64,000 bases of DNA from Streptomyces sp. NBC_01381 (GTDB lineage Bacteria > Actinomycetota > Actinomycetes > Streptomycetales > Streptomycetaceae). Position numbers and translations under genes: made by a program. The notes below the pieces were generated by a model, which searched no databases, was not told the DNA's origin, and saw only the letters and a program-made list of their open reading frames with translations. Shown here piece by piece: positions 15,562 through 24,163 of this stretch. The stretch's first letter is position 1. Each line of letters begins with the position of its first letter. The DNA lies in NCBI RefSeq assembly GCF_026340305.1, contig NZ_JAPEPI010000001.1:186001-250000 (forward strand), in the 5' to 3' direction.

Positions 15562-17196
15562 TCAGTCCTCGTCGTCCGCCCCGCAAGAACTCCCGTTCCT
15601 CGGCATCTCCCCGTACAGCAGGAACCCGTCCACCTTCTCCCGTACGCACTTGGACCCCGCGTAACCGGTGTGCCCGTCCCCCTTGTTGTCCAGGACGATG
15701 GCATGCGACCCGAGCCGCTCGGCCGTCTCCTCGGTCCAGCGGTACGGGGTCGCCGGGTCGCCCCGCGTGCCGACGAGCAGGAAGTCGGGGCTCTTCAGAT
15801 CGCGTACCTCGTCACGGATGTAGTCCGTGCCGGGGGGCCGCCCGAAGCAGAAGAGCACCGGCATCAGCATCGACTTCCCGAAGATGGCGGACGTCGACGC
15901 GAACTCCTCCTGGAGCTTGGCGACTTCCTTCTCGATGCTGTCCGCGTCCGGCCGGTCGGGATCGTCCGCGCAGTTCACGGCCATGAGCGCGGCGGCCATG
16001 TTGTCGGCGGGAATGTCCTCCGTCAGGTCCTTCGGGCCAGGCTTCAGACCCGGCGTCTGCATGGCCATCGCCCCGCTCATCCGCAGCAGCGCCCGAGGAT
16101 CGCCGTCGGCCAGCAGCGCGCCCAGCGCCTGCGAAAGCGCGGGCCACGACTGCCTGCTGTAGAGCGCCTGTCCCAGCACGTCCACGACGTCCTGGCCGGT
16201 GAACTCCGCGCCGTCCGTGGACTGCAGCGGATACTTGTCGAGCCCCCGGATCAGCTCGGCCATGTGCTCGCGCGCGGCCCGTGAATCCGTGCCGAAGACG
16301 CAACCCGGGTTGTCCGTACACCAGTCGAGGAAGTTGTCGAGGGCGGTCTGGCGCCCCTCCGCGCTCACCAGGGCCTGCTCGGCGACCGGTTCGGTCAGCG
16401 TGTCCACGCCGTCGAGGACCATCCGGCCGACCTTCTTGGGGAACTGGGCGGCGTAGACGGAGCCGAGCCGCGTCCCGTAGGAGAAGCCCAGATAGTTGAG
16501 CTTCTTGTCGCCGAGGGCCTGCCGCATGACGTCCATGTCGCGCGAGACGTTGATGGTGCCGACGTACGGAAGAACGGGCCCGGACTCCTTGGCGCACTTG
16601 TCGGAGATCTTCTTCACCTCGTCGAGCAGGGCACCGGGGTCCTCGTCGGGATCCTCGGCCGCCGTCGGATCTTCGGCATCGACGTCACCGCAGGTCACCG
16701 GCGAACTCTGGCCCACACCGCGCGGATCGAAGGAGACGACGTCGTACCCCTTGCCGAGATACGCGAACTCCTTCTGCGACGCGAGCAGTCCGGAGACCCC
16801 CGCACCGCCGGGCCCCCCGAAGTTGATCAGCAGCGAACCACGCTTGTCGCCACTGGACTTGATGCGGACCATGGCGAGGTCGACCTTGCCGCGCTTGGGC
16901 TGTGCGTAGTCGAGCGGGACGGTGATCTTGCCGCACTGCACTTCGTCCTTCGCGGGAGCCGGAGTGGCGGGCCCCTCGGGGACGAGCCCCGCCCCTTCCC
17001 CCTCCCCTTCGCAGTCACCCCACTTGATCTTCTGGGTGTAGTACCTGGAGAGATCGGGCCGCTGATCCGGCGACGGGGACTCCTTGGCAACGGCAGCGGC
17101 AGCAGCGGCGGTGGCCGCTCCGATGCCCGGCAGTACGATTCCTGTCCCCATGACGGCCAGCGCGGTGACGCCGGCGAGCGCAACAGCTCTGCGCAC
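15562..17196 (-). CDS. Exported alpha/beta hydrolase, tripeptidyl aminopeptidase-like
   Basis: This 544-residue protein belongs to the S33/TAP-like family of Streptomyces mycelial proteinases (SlpD/SlpE, tripeptidyl aminopeptidase). It has an N-terminal signal sequence (AVALAGVTALAVMGTGIVLP). The oxyanion loop is NFGGPGGAGVSG, then SFDPRGVGQSSPVTC. The nucleophile elbow is GFSYGTRLG (Ser near 238). The C-terminal TAP-like part has LLVGTRGDPATPYRW (Asp) and GDGHTGYAG (His). It probably releases short peptides from extracellular proteins. A GTG start follows GGGAGG. No lipobox is seen, so it is secreted or signal-anchored. Confidence 0.9.
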   Translation of the reverse strand: MRRAVALAGVTALAVMGTGIVLPGIGAATAAAAAAVAKESPSPDQRPDLSRYYTQKIKWGDCEGEGEGAGLVPEGPATPAPAKDEVQCGKITVPLDYAQPKRGKVDLAMVRIKSSGDKRGSLLINFGGPGGAGVSGLLASQKEFAYLGKGYDVVSFDPRGVGQSSPVTCGDVDAEDPTAAEDPDEDPGALLDEVKKISDKCAKESGPVLPYVGTINVSRDMDVMRQALGDKKLNYLGFSYGTRLGSVYAAQFPKKVGRMVLDGVDTLTEPVAEQALVSAEGRQTALDNFLDWCTDNPGCVFGTDSRAAREHMAELIRGLDKYPLQSTDGAEFTGQDVVDVLGQALYSRQSWPALSQALGALLADGDPRALLRMSGAMAMQTPGLKPGPKDLTEDIPADNMAAALMAVNCADDPDRPDADSIEKEVAKLQEEFASTSAIFGKSMLMPVLFCFGRPPGTDYIRDEVRDLKSPDFLLVGTRGDPATPYRWTEETAERLGSHAIVLDNKGDGHTGYAGSKCVREKVDGFLLYGEMPRNGSSCGADDED

Positions 17197-17280
17197 GGCA
17201 ACCTCCCAGGGTCTGCCCCTCGATCACCCTAAGCGCGCCGGTCCGGCCCCGCCCGTCCAGCTCACAGCCAGTGACGACGA

Positions 17281-19182
17281 CTACCGACCGTGTCCGTAGA
17301 GCCCCTCGATCTCCTCGGCGAAGTCACGCTCGACGGCGGCCCGCCGCAGCTTCAGGGACGGCGTGAGATGACCGCTCTCCTCCGTGAAGTCCACGGGCAG
17401 GACGGCGAACCGCCGGATGGACTCGGCGCGGGACACGAGCTTGTTGGCCTCGTCGACGGCACGCTGCAGGGTCTCCCGCAACTCGACGTCATCGACAAGA
17501 TCGGCCGGCGTCGTCCCCGGCTCCTTCTTCTTCATACGACACCAGTGCGCGATGCCGTCCGCTTCGAGCGTGATCAGGGCGGTGATGTACGGCCGGGCGT
17601 CGCCGACGACCATGCACTGGCCGACCAGCGGATGGGCCCGCAGCCAGTCCTCCAGCGGGGCGGGGGCGACGTTCTTGCCGCCGGTCGTGATGAGCAGGTC
17701 CTTCTTCCTCCCGGTGATCGAGAGATACCCGTCGGCGTCGAGGGCGCCGACGTCCCCGGTGGCGAACCACTCCCGCCCGGAAGGCACCGCACGCCCCGTA
17801 CGCCCGTCCCAGTACCCCGCGAAGACCTGACCGCCGGCGAGCAGCACCTCCCCGTCGTCCGCGATCCGCACCTTCGTGCCGGGCAGCGGCCAGCCGACCG
17901 TCCCCAGGCGCGGCTTCAGCGGCGGTGTCACGGTCGCCGCCGCGGTGGTCTCGGTCAGCCCGTACCCCTCGAAGATCTCGATGCCCGCCCCCGCGTAGAA
18001 GGCGGCGAGCCGGCGCCCGAGCGGTGAGCCGCCGCAGATCGCGTACCGCACCTTGCCGCCGAGCGCGGCGCGGATCCGCCGGTAGACCAGCGGGTCGTAC
18101 AGCGCACGGGCCGCCCGCAGCCCGAACGCCGGCCCGGGGCCCGTGCCGTGCTGCGCCGCCTCGACGGCTTCCCCGTACCGCACCGCGATACGCGCCGCAC
18201 GGTCGAAGGACGAGGCACGCCCCATCTTCTCGGCGGTGGCACGCCCGGTGTTGAAGACCTTCTCCAGGACATACGGAATGGCGAGCAGAAAGGTCGGCCG
18301 GAAACTCCCCAGGTCCCGCAGCAGATCCTCGGTCTGAATGCTCGGCGCGTGCCCGAGCCGCACGCGGGCGCGCAGACACCCGATGGCGACCATCCGCCCG
18401 AAGACATGGGAGAGCGGCAGGAAGAGCAGCGTGGAGGCGGGCTCTTTGCTGACCGACTTGAAGACGGGGTGGAGCAGCTCGATGGCGTTGTCCACCTCGG
18501 CGAAGAAGTTGCCGTGGGTCAGGACGCAGCCCTTGGGCCGGCCGGTGGTGCCGGAGGTGTAGATGAGGGTGGCGATGTCGCCGGGCCTCAACTCCCTTCT
18601 CCGGCCGTGGACTTCGCTGTCGGAGATGTCGCTGCCGCGTCCGAGTTCGGCGAGGCGCCGGATGTCGCCCTTCTCGAAGGACCACAGGTGCTCGAGGCCG
18701 GGCATCCGGTCGCGCTCCGGGCCGAGCGACGAGGCGAGTTCGGCGGTCTCGGCGGCGAGGGCGACGGCTCCGGAGTCCTGGACGATCCACCGGGTCTGAT
18801 AGGCGGAGGAGGTCGGATACACCGGCACGGTGACGAGCCCGGCCGCCCAGGCGGCGAAGTCGAGGAGCGTCCACTCGTACGTCGTACGCGCCATGATCGC
18901 GAGGCGGTCGCCCGGGGCGAGGCCCTCCGCGATGAGTCCCTTCGCCACGGCGAGGACTTCCTCGGCGAAGTCAGCGGCGCTGACGTCCCGCCAGCGGCCG
19001 TCGCTTCCCTTCCGGGAGAGGACGGCTTCGGCGGGGGCCTCTCGGGCGTTGTCGAAGGGGATGTCGGCGAGGGAGCCGGTGGTCACGGGGGCGGCGAAGG
19101 GGGGTGTGGTGGCTTCGCGTACGACTCCGTCGAGGGCGCGTATGTGGGGTGGTACGAGGGCGGGTTGGGGGGTGGGGGACAT
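17281..19182 (-). CDS. Long-chain acyl-CoA synthetase (AMP-forming), second paralogue
   Basis: This 633-residue ANL enzyme has the P-loop IYTSGTTGRPKGCVLTHG, GYGLTETTAAATV, the substrate region ICGGSPLGRRLAAFYAGAG, and the hinge TGDVGALDADGYLSITGRKK followed by DLLITTGGKNVAP. It should make fatty acyl-CoA from free fatty acid, ATP and CoA. The start ATG gives MSPTPQPALVPPHIRALDG. It lies just after the thiolase gene on the same strand and close to a FabG-type reductase and MaoC hydratase, so this block may handle fatty-acid activation and beta-oxidation-like steps. Confidence 0.9.
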   Translation of the reverse strand: MSPTPQPALVPPHIRALDGVVREATTPPFAAPVTTGSLADIPFDNAREAPAEAVLSRKGSDGRWRDVSAADFAEEVLAVAKGLIAEGLAPGDRLAIMARTTYEWTLLDFAAWAAGLVTVPVYPTSSAYQTRWIVQDSGAVALAAETAELASSLGPERDRMPGLEHLWSFEKGDIRRLAELGRGSDISDSEVHGRRRELRPGDIATLIYTSGTTGRPKGCVLTHGNFFAEVDNAIELLHPVFKSVSKEPASTLLFLPLSHVFGRMVAIGCLRARVRLGHAPSIQTEDLLRDLGSFRPTFLLAIPYVLEKVFNTGRATAEKMGRASSFDRAARIAVRYGEAVEAAQHGTGPGPAFGLRAARALYDPLVYRRIRAALGGKVRYAICGGSPLGRRLAAFYAGAGIEIFEGYGLTETTAAATVTPPLKPRLGTVGWPLPGTKVRIADDGEVLLAGGQVFAGYWDGRTGRAVPSGREWFATGDVGALDADGYLSITGRKKDLLITTGGKNVAPAPLEDWLRAHPLVGQCMVVGDARPYITALITLEADGIAHWCRMKKKEPGTTPADLVDDVELRETLQRAVDEANKLVSRAESIRRFAVLPVDFTEESGHLTPSLKLRRAAVERDFAEEIEGLYGHGR

Positions 19183-19275
19183 GGGTGGCGGCTCCTATGT
19201 CGGGGGGGGAGGTGGACGATGCCGGGCAATCTGGTGGGTGGGCGGGAAGGATCCGCCGCGAAGCGGCGGTCTTGA

Positions 19276-20556
19276 CTAGCCGCGCTCGAGAATCGCCGTC
19301 ACCCCCTGCCCACCCGCCGCGCAGATCGAGATCAACCCCCGCCCAGGAGCCCCCCGTTCCGCCAGCAGCTTCGCCAGCGTGGCGACGATCCGCGCCCCCG
19401 TGGCCGCAAAGGGATGCCCCGTCGCCAGCGACGAACCGGCGACGTTGAGTCGCCCGCGGTCCACCGCCCCAAGCCCCGCCTTCTCCCACGCGGCCAGCGT
19501 CGCAAGCACCTGCGAGGCGAACGCCTCATGAATCTCGACGAAGTCGAAGTCGGAGAGCCCGAGCCCCACCCGCTCCAGCATCCGCGGCACGGCATGGGCA
19601 GGCGCCATCAACAACCCGTCCCCGGCACCCCCGACGACATCACCTCCCACGAAATCCACCGCGGCCGTCTCATAGGCGGTCAGATACGCCAGCGGATCAA
19701 GCCCCCGCTCCCCCGCCCATTCCTCACTCGCAAGCAGCGCGACAGCCGCCCCATCCGTCAGAGGAGTCGAATTCCCGGCGGTCATCGTCGGGTTGGCCCC
19801 CTTCACCCCGAAGACCGGCCGCAACGCCGCCAGCTTCTCGGCAGTGGACCCCGGCCGCAGATTCTGGTCCCGCTCAAGCCCACGGAAGGGAACAACAAGC
19901 CCCTCCAGAAAGCCGCGCTCGTACGCCGCGGCGAGCCGCTGATGGCTGGCGGCGGCCAGTTCGTCCTGAGCGGCCCGCGAGACGCCCCACGCCTCCGCGG
20001 TGACGGCGGCGTGCTCGCCCATCGAAAGGCCGGTGCGGGGCTCGGCGTTGCGGGGAATGTCCGGCACGAGATGCCCGGGGCGGATCCCGGCAAGAGCCTT
20101 CACCCTCGCCCCGGCCGTCTTCGCCCGCCGCGCGGCCAGCAGGATCTTGCGCAGGGAGTCGTTGACGCCGAGCGGCGCGTCGCTCGCGGTGTCGGCGCCG
20201 CCCGCCACGGCGGACTCCGTCTGCCCCAGCGCGATCTTGTTGGCGGCGGCGATGACGGCTTGCAGCCCGGTGCCGCAGGCCTGCTGGATGTCGTACGCGG
20301 GAGTGGTCGGAGCGAGCCGCGAGCCGAGGACGGTCTCGCGGGCGAGATTGAAGTCGCGGCTGTGCTTGAGCACGGCGCCGGCGACGAACTCCCCTACGGC
20401 GCCCGGCCCTTCAAGACGGAATTGCTCTACGAGCCCGTCGACGGCGGCGGTAAGCATCTCCTGGTTGGAGGCGGTCGCGTACGGGCCGTCGGAGCGCGCG
20501 AAGGGGATACGGCTGCCGCCGATGACCGCCACGCGGCGGGTGGTGGGCAGATTCAT
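19276..20556 (-). CDS. Acetyl-CoA C-acyltransferase (thiolase)
   Basis: This 426-residue enzyme is a FadI-type thiolase. The acylated cysteine is in IQQACGTGLQA (Cys near 93), the histidine in EIHEAFASQ (near 348), GHPFAATGARI follows, and the second cysteine is in ISICAAGGQG at the C-terminus, so all catalytic residues are present. It cleaves 3-ketoacyl-CoA with CoA, or condenses acetyl-CoA. It is divergent from the FabG-type reductase gene with a 72-bp gap that holds a palindromic operator, and upstream of the acyl-CoA synthetase on the same strand. Together they form a fatty-acid degradation or remodelling block. Confidence 0.93.
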   Translation of the reverse strand: MNLPTTRRVAVIGGSRIPFARSDGPYATASNQEMLTAAVDGLVEQFRLEGPGAVGEFVAGAVLKHSRDFNLARETVLGSRLAPTTPAYDIQQACGTGLQAVIAAANKIALGQTESAVAGGADTASDAPLGVNDSLRKILLAARRAKTAGARVKALAGIRPGHLVPDIPRNAEPRTGLSMGEHAAVTAEAWGVSRAAQDELAAASHQRLAAAYERGFLEGLVVPFRGLERDQNLRPGSTAEKLAALRPVFGVKGANPTMTAGNSTPLTDGAAVALLASEEWAGERGLDPLAYLTAYETAAVDFVGGDVVGGAGDGLLMAPAHAVPRMLERVGLGLSDFDFVEIHEAFASQVLATLAAWEKAGLGAVDRGRLNVAGSSLATGHPFAATGARIVATLAKLLAERGAPGRGLISICAAGGQGVTAILERG

Positions 20557-20580
20557 GTCTCGACCAGCTCCTGACCCTTG

Positions 20581-20606
20581 AGTAACCTTACTCTGAAGTA
20601 AATTTA
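20581..20606. promoter_or_regulatory. Overlapping AGTAA/TTACT inverted repeats between thiolase and fabG
   Basis: The half-site AGTAA and its complement TTACT alternate: AGTAA-CC-TTACT-CTGA-AGTAA, then ATTTAC. TTACTCTGAAGTAA (20588-20601) is a perfect 5-bp inverted repeat with 4-bp spacer. The site sits in the 72-bp divergent promoter region, so one regulator could control both genes. The nearby TetR gene near 23.3-24.0 kb is the closest candidate. Confidence 0.6.
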
Positions 20607-20628
20607 CGACCGAGCTGGGAGTTGGACA

Positions 20629-21954
20629 ATGGCCGACCGCTATCTGAACTTCACGGGCACCGCACCCGGCCGCTTCCTCACCCGCAGGCTCGGCCTCCCC
20701 CAGCCGGCGCCGCTGCGCCGCTGGTCAGCCGAACACCCCGAGCTGGAGGGCGAGTTGCTGCACCTGACGGCGGGGGATTCGCAGCACACCTCGACGCTGG
20801 CGGAGATCCTGGCCCGGACCGGCCTGAAGGAAGTCACCGCGACCGACGCCGCCGAGCACGTGTCGGCGGTCGTTCTCGACGCGACGGCACTGTCGGACAC
20901 TCCGGGCCTGGCCCAGGTCCACGCGGCGCTGCACCCGGTCGTGCGACAGGTGGCGGCGAACGGCCGCATCGTCGTCATCGGCGCACCGGTCTCGCCATCC
21001 GACCACCACCAAGCAGCAGCGCAACAAGCACTGGAAGGCTTTGTACGTTCACTGGGCAAGGAGCTGGGAAGGGGCCGCACCGCGACCCTCACCCGCATCA
21101 GCTCGGCATCGGCGGCGGAATCGACCCTCCGCTTCCTCCTCTCACCGAGGTCGGCGTATGTCAGCGGCCAGGTGATAGAGGTCGGGGACGCCGAGCCCGC
21201 CCCCTGCGACTGGGACCGCCCGCTGGCCGGCCGCACGGCGCTGGTCACGGGCGCGGCGCGGGGCATCGGCGAGGCGGTGGCGGAGGTCCTCGCCAGGGAC
21301 GGTGCGCACGTCGTCGTACTCGACGTTCCGTCCGCCCAGGCGGAGTTGGTGCGGGTGGCGGACCGGCTGGGCGGGACGGCACTGCCACTGGACATCACGG
21401 CGGACGACGCGGGCGAGCGCATCGCGGCGGCGGTGTCCGCCGGGGGCGGCCTCGACGTACTGATCCACAACGCGGGCATCACACGGGACCGCAAGCTGGC
21501 GAACATGACGGCGGACCGCTGGGACCCGGTCCTGGACGTCAACCTCACAAGCGTGCTGCGAACGACAGACGCCCTGCTCTCGTCCGGGACGCTGAAGCGG
21601 GGCGGCAGCGTGGTCGCCACGGCGTCGATCGCCGGGATCGCGGGGAACGTCGGGCAGACGAACTACGCGGCGAGCAAGGCGGGCATCATCGGCCTCGTCC
21701 GCTCGCTCGCGCCCCGGGCTCTCGCGGAGTACGGGGTGACGGTGAACGCGGTGGCCCCCGGCTTCATCGAGACGAAGATGACGGCGGCGGTCCCTCTCCT
21801 CATCCGGGAGGCGGGCCGCCGTATGAACTCCCTTGCGCAGGGGGGCCTTCCGGTGGACGTGGCGGAAACGACGGCCTGGCTGTCCGGCGTGGCCTCCGGC
21901 GGGGTGAACGGCCAGGTAATCCGGGTCTGCGGCCAGTCCCTGCTGGGAGCATGA
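20629..21954 (+). CDS. High-molecular-weight FabG-type 3-oxoacyl reductase
   Basis: This 441-residue short-chain dehydrogenase is of the long FabG4 type known from mycobacteria. It has a poorly conserved N-terminal flavodoxin-like domain (about 1-190) and a C-terminal active SDR domain (about 200-441). The cofactor motif is VTGAARGIGEAVAEVLARDG, the catalytic Ser lies in VVATASIAGIAGN and Tyr/Lys in NYAASKAGIIG (Tyr near 345). FabG4 enzymes are NADH-dependent reductases of 3-oxoacyl-CoA or -ACP. Divergent from thiolase, with a shared operator; the MaoC hydratase follows after a 527-bp gap. Confidence 0.92.
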   Translation: MADRYLNFTGTAPGRFLTRRLGLPQPAPLRRWSAEHPELEGELLHLTAGDSQHTSTLAEILARTGLKEVTATDAAEHVSAVVLDATALSDTPGLAQVHAALHPVVRQVAANGRIVVIGAPVSPSDHHQAAAQQALEGFVRSLGKELGRGRTATLTRISSASAAESTLRFLLSPRSAYVSGQVIEVGDAEPAPCDWDRPLAGRTALVTGAARGIGEAVAEVLARDGAHVVVLDVPSAQAELVRVADRLGGTALPLDITADDAGERIAAAVSAGGGLDVLIHNAGITRDRKLANMTADRWDPVLDVNLTSVLRTTDALLSSGTLKRGGSVVATASIAGIAGNVGQTNYAASKAGIIGLVRSLAPRALAEYGVTVNAVAPGFIETKMTAAVPLLIREAGRRMNSLAQGGLPVDVAETTAWLSGVASGGVNGQVIRVCGQSLLGA

Positions 21955-22130
21955 ACAGGCCTTTCCCACCCACCCGCCCGTAACCCGGCAGCCTCGCCCC
22001 ACCGAACAAGCCTTTCCCGCCCACCCGCCCGATTGCCCGGCAGCGGGCGACTTGCCGGGGTGGGTGGGGGAGGTGGCGGTACGGCACCACTCACCCGCAG
22101 TGCGCGACGTACACAAAGGGCTGGACCACG

Positions 22131-22219
22131 GCCCCACGCACCGTCAGCACGCGACGAGACGCGAGGGGACGGGCATCGGCCCCCACGCACCGTCAGCGCG
22201 CAACGCTCGCGAGGGGACG
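22131..22219 (+). repeat. Two about 41-bp direct repeats, 48-bp period
   Basis: Unit 1 (22131-22171) and unit 2 (22179-22219) share the start CACGCACCGTCAGCRCGC and the end CGCGAGGGGACG, with a few mismatches between. Function unknown; they look like recent duplication in non-coding DNA. Confidence 0.6.
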
Positions 22220-22222
22220 TGT

Positions 22223-22310
22223 CGGTATGTCCGCACGGAGCACGGTACGCAGCACTCCCCAGCCGCAGCAGCAGAACGCCCAGACCGAGATGGCGAGTAC
22301 GGACATACCG
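22223..22310. repeat. Spaced 11-bp inverted repeat CGGTATGTCCG
   Basis: CGGTATGTCCG at 22223-22233 and its exact complement at 22300-22310 are 66 bp apart in the gene-free region. They could be the ends of a small decayed element or form a looped structure. Confidence 0.45.
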
Positions 22311-22481
22311 GCGCGGCCCCGCCCCCAAGACGGCGAGGCGCCCCACCCACGACGGGCCGGCCGCCAAGACGACGAGGCGCCCCACCACGGCCGACGGCGG
22401 CCGCCCCGCCCCCAAGACGAACCGCACCGCAAGCAGGCCAGCCAAACGTGAGCCCGCCCCCCCCAACAGACAAGGACCCCC

Positions 22482-23306
22482 ATGCTCGCCCCCCAACTCC
22501 TGCGCGGCGCCCTCCTCTCCCCCTTCAAGCGCCCCCGCCCAGACGCACCGCTCGACACCACGCCCCGCACCCGCCCCGCAGCCCGCCCCGACCCCCGCCA
22601 CCTCACCACCTACGCAAACCTCTGCGGATACGACGACGCCCACGACGCCGCCCTCCCCCTCACGTATCCGCACATCCTCGGCTTCCCCCTCGCCATGGGG
22701 ATCATGACCGCCCGGACCTTCCCGCTCCCCCTCCTCGGCCTCGTCCACACCTCCATCGAGATCGCGCAGGAGCGGCCCCTCAGCCCCACCGAGGAGCTCG
22801 AAATCGGCGTACACGCGGCCGAGTTGAGCCCCCACCGCCGCGGCACCGAAGCCACCGTCGTCACCGAGGCACGCGCCACGGACGGCACGGCAGTCTGGAC
22901 GTCCACCAGCACTTACCTGGCCCGGCACAAGACCAGCAACACCAACACCACCCCACAGGCGACCGGCGGCGCCCCGGCCGACACCACGCCCCTCCCCGCC
23001 CGAGCCGAATGGCAGCTCCCCCCAGACCTCGGCCGCCGCTACGGCGCCGCCACGGGCGACCGCAACCCCATCCACCTGTACGCGCTGACCGCCCGCGCCC
23101 TCGGCTTCCCCCGGGCCATCGCCCACGGCATGTGGACGTTCGCCCGCTGCCTCGCCGAGCGGCAAACGGACACCCACCCCCGCCGCATACACGCCGAGTT
23201 CAAGGCCCCCGTACTACTCCCCAGCACCGTCATCTACGCCGCCGAAGGCCCCGCCTTCGAACTACGCTCCCCCACCGGGGCTGTCCACCTCACCGGCACC
23301 GGGTGA
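22482..23306 (+). CDS. MaoC-like hotdog-fold acyl dehydratase
   Basis: This 274-residue protein carries a double hotdog fold of the MaoC/hydratase-2 type. The C-terminal half has the hydratase motif YGAATGDRNPIHLYALTARA with Asp and His in the D-x4-H arrangement, then GFPRAIAHGMW. The N-terminal half (YPHILGFPLAMGIMTA) is the non-catalytic hotdog. It should hydrate trans-2-enoyl-CoA or dehydrate 3-hydroxyacyl thioesters, completing a pathway with the nearby FabG-type reductase, thiolase and acyl-CoA synthetase. The C-terminal 45 bp overlap the convergent TetR gene. Confidence 0.9.
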   Translation: MLAPQLLRGALLSPFKRPRPDAPLDTTPRTRPAARPDPRHLTTYANLCGYDDAHDAALPLTYPHILGFPLAMGIMTARTFPLPLLGLVHTSIEIAQERPLSPTEELEIGVHAAELSPHRRGTEATVVTEARATDGTAVWTSTSTYLARHKTSNTNTTPQATGGAPADTTPLPARAEWQLPPDLGRRYGAATGDRNPIHLYALTARALGFPRAIAHGMWTFARCLAERQTDTHPRRIHAEFKAPVLLPSTVIYAAEGPAFELRSPTGAVHLTGTG

Positions 23307-23981
23307 CCACCGGCGCCCCCGCATCAGATCCCCAAGCCCTGCCCAGGCAAAGTTCATCAGCGTCGCCGCGGCCTCCTTCGCGGAGACGGAGGCGTCCTCT
23401 TTGGCCCAGCCGGCCAGCGACTCCGCCGCGCCCACCAACGCCTGTGCGAGACCCGCCACTTCACGCTCGGCCAGGGCCGGATTCCCGTGCGCCTCCCGCG
23501 CCGCCTCCGCGATCAGGGCCGTCACAAAGGCCAGGATCTCCTCGCGCATGACGGCGACTTCGGCCGCGAACGGCTCCCCTTGCGTCCGCGCCTGGTTGTG
23601 CAGGACCACCCACGCGTCGGGCCGCTCCGCGGTGTGCGCGAAGAAGGCCCGCAGCCCGGCCCACAGCTGCCGGTCGGCGGGCCCACCGCCGCTCACCCCG
23701 CACCGCACGGCGGCGACAAGCGCCGCCGCCTCCCGCCGGATGCACGCCGTGAACAGCTCTTCCTTGGAGTTCAGATAGAGATAGACGAGCGGCTTCGAGA
23801 CCCCGGCGACCTCGGCGATCTCGTCCATGGACGCGGCACGGTAACCACGCTGCCCGAAGATCCGCACGGCGGCATCCAGCATCTGCTGCTCCCGCACCGC
23901 CCGCGGCATCCGCTTCTGCCGCTTCCCGACCGCCCCGGAAGCCCCACCCCCACCGGCCACCCCGGCCTTCACTTCGCCCAC
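23262..23981 (-). CDS. TetR family regulator, likely of the fatty-acid block
   Basis: This roughly 239-residue protein has a clear TetR helix-turn-helix (RAASMDEIAEVAGVSKPLVYLYLNSKEELF) and a helical C-terminal domain with REVAGLAQALVGAAESLAGW, a pattern shared with TetR regulators of fatty-acid genes. The start is uncertain: GTG at 23981 gives VGEVKAGVAGG. GTG at 23972 or an upstream ATG at 24038 are possible. It overlaps the MaoC gene tail to tail and lies in the fatty-acid block, so the AGTAA/TTACT operator near 20.6 kb is a candidate target. Confidence 0.85.
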   Translation of the reverse strand: MGEVKAGVAGGGGASGAVGKRQKRMPRAVREQQMLDAAVRIFGQRGYRAASMDEIAEVAGVSKPLVYLYLNSKEELFTACIRREAAALVAAVRCGVSGGGPADRQLWAGLRAFFAHTAERPDAWVVLHNQARTQGEPFAAEVAVMREEILAFVTALIAEAAREAHGNPALAEREVAGLAQALVGAAESLAGWAKEDASVSAKEAAATLMNFAWAGLGDLMRGRRWSPGAGEVDSPGGGA

Positions 23982-24163
23982 CCCCGGCCGCCCGCCTTCC
24001 ACACAACTTGTGCACAGACGACCCAGCCTACGGTCCACCCCCGACAGCCGCCGCGCCCCGCCCCGGATAGATCCGGGAACGAGGTTGCCGCCGTGCCGGC
24101 GCCGGATGTGCTGGGAGATCTACATGCTCGAGAGCGTGAGTCGCCATTCGGCTACGTCCACTG

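Larger units (their letters stand above)
21955..22481. other. 527-bp gene-free region rich in degenerate repeats
   Basis: No supported gene. The first 80 bp contain two near-copies of GCCTTTCCCRCCCACCCGCC followed by a CCGGCAG box. Next come two about 41-bp direct repeats (separate entry), an 11-bp inverted repeat pair, and two CAAGACGRCGAGGCGCCCCA units. Long frames exist on both strands but consist of Pro/Arg/Gly-rich low-complexity sequence. Confidence 0.6.

Noticed and set aside
22033..22707. Pro/Arg-rich open frame before the MaoC gene
   Set aside because: Low-complexity sequence without codon bias, overlapping the MaoC start; more likely a repeat-rich gap.
17281..23981. A polyketide or secondary metabolite cluster around the thiolase, FabG-type and MaoC genes
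   Set aside because: No synthase, carrier protein or tailoring set is seen; the genes fit fatty-acid degradation or remodelling.
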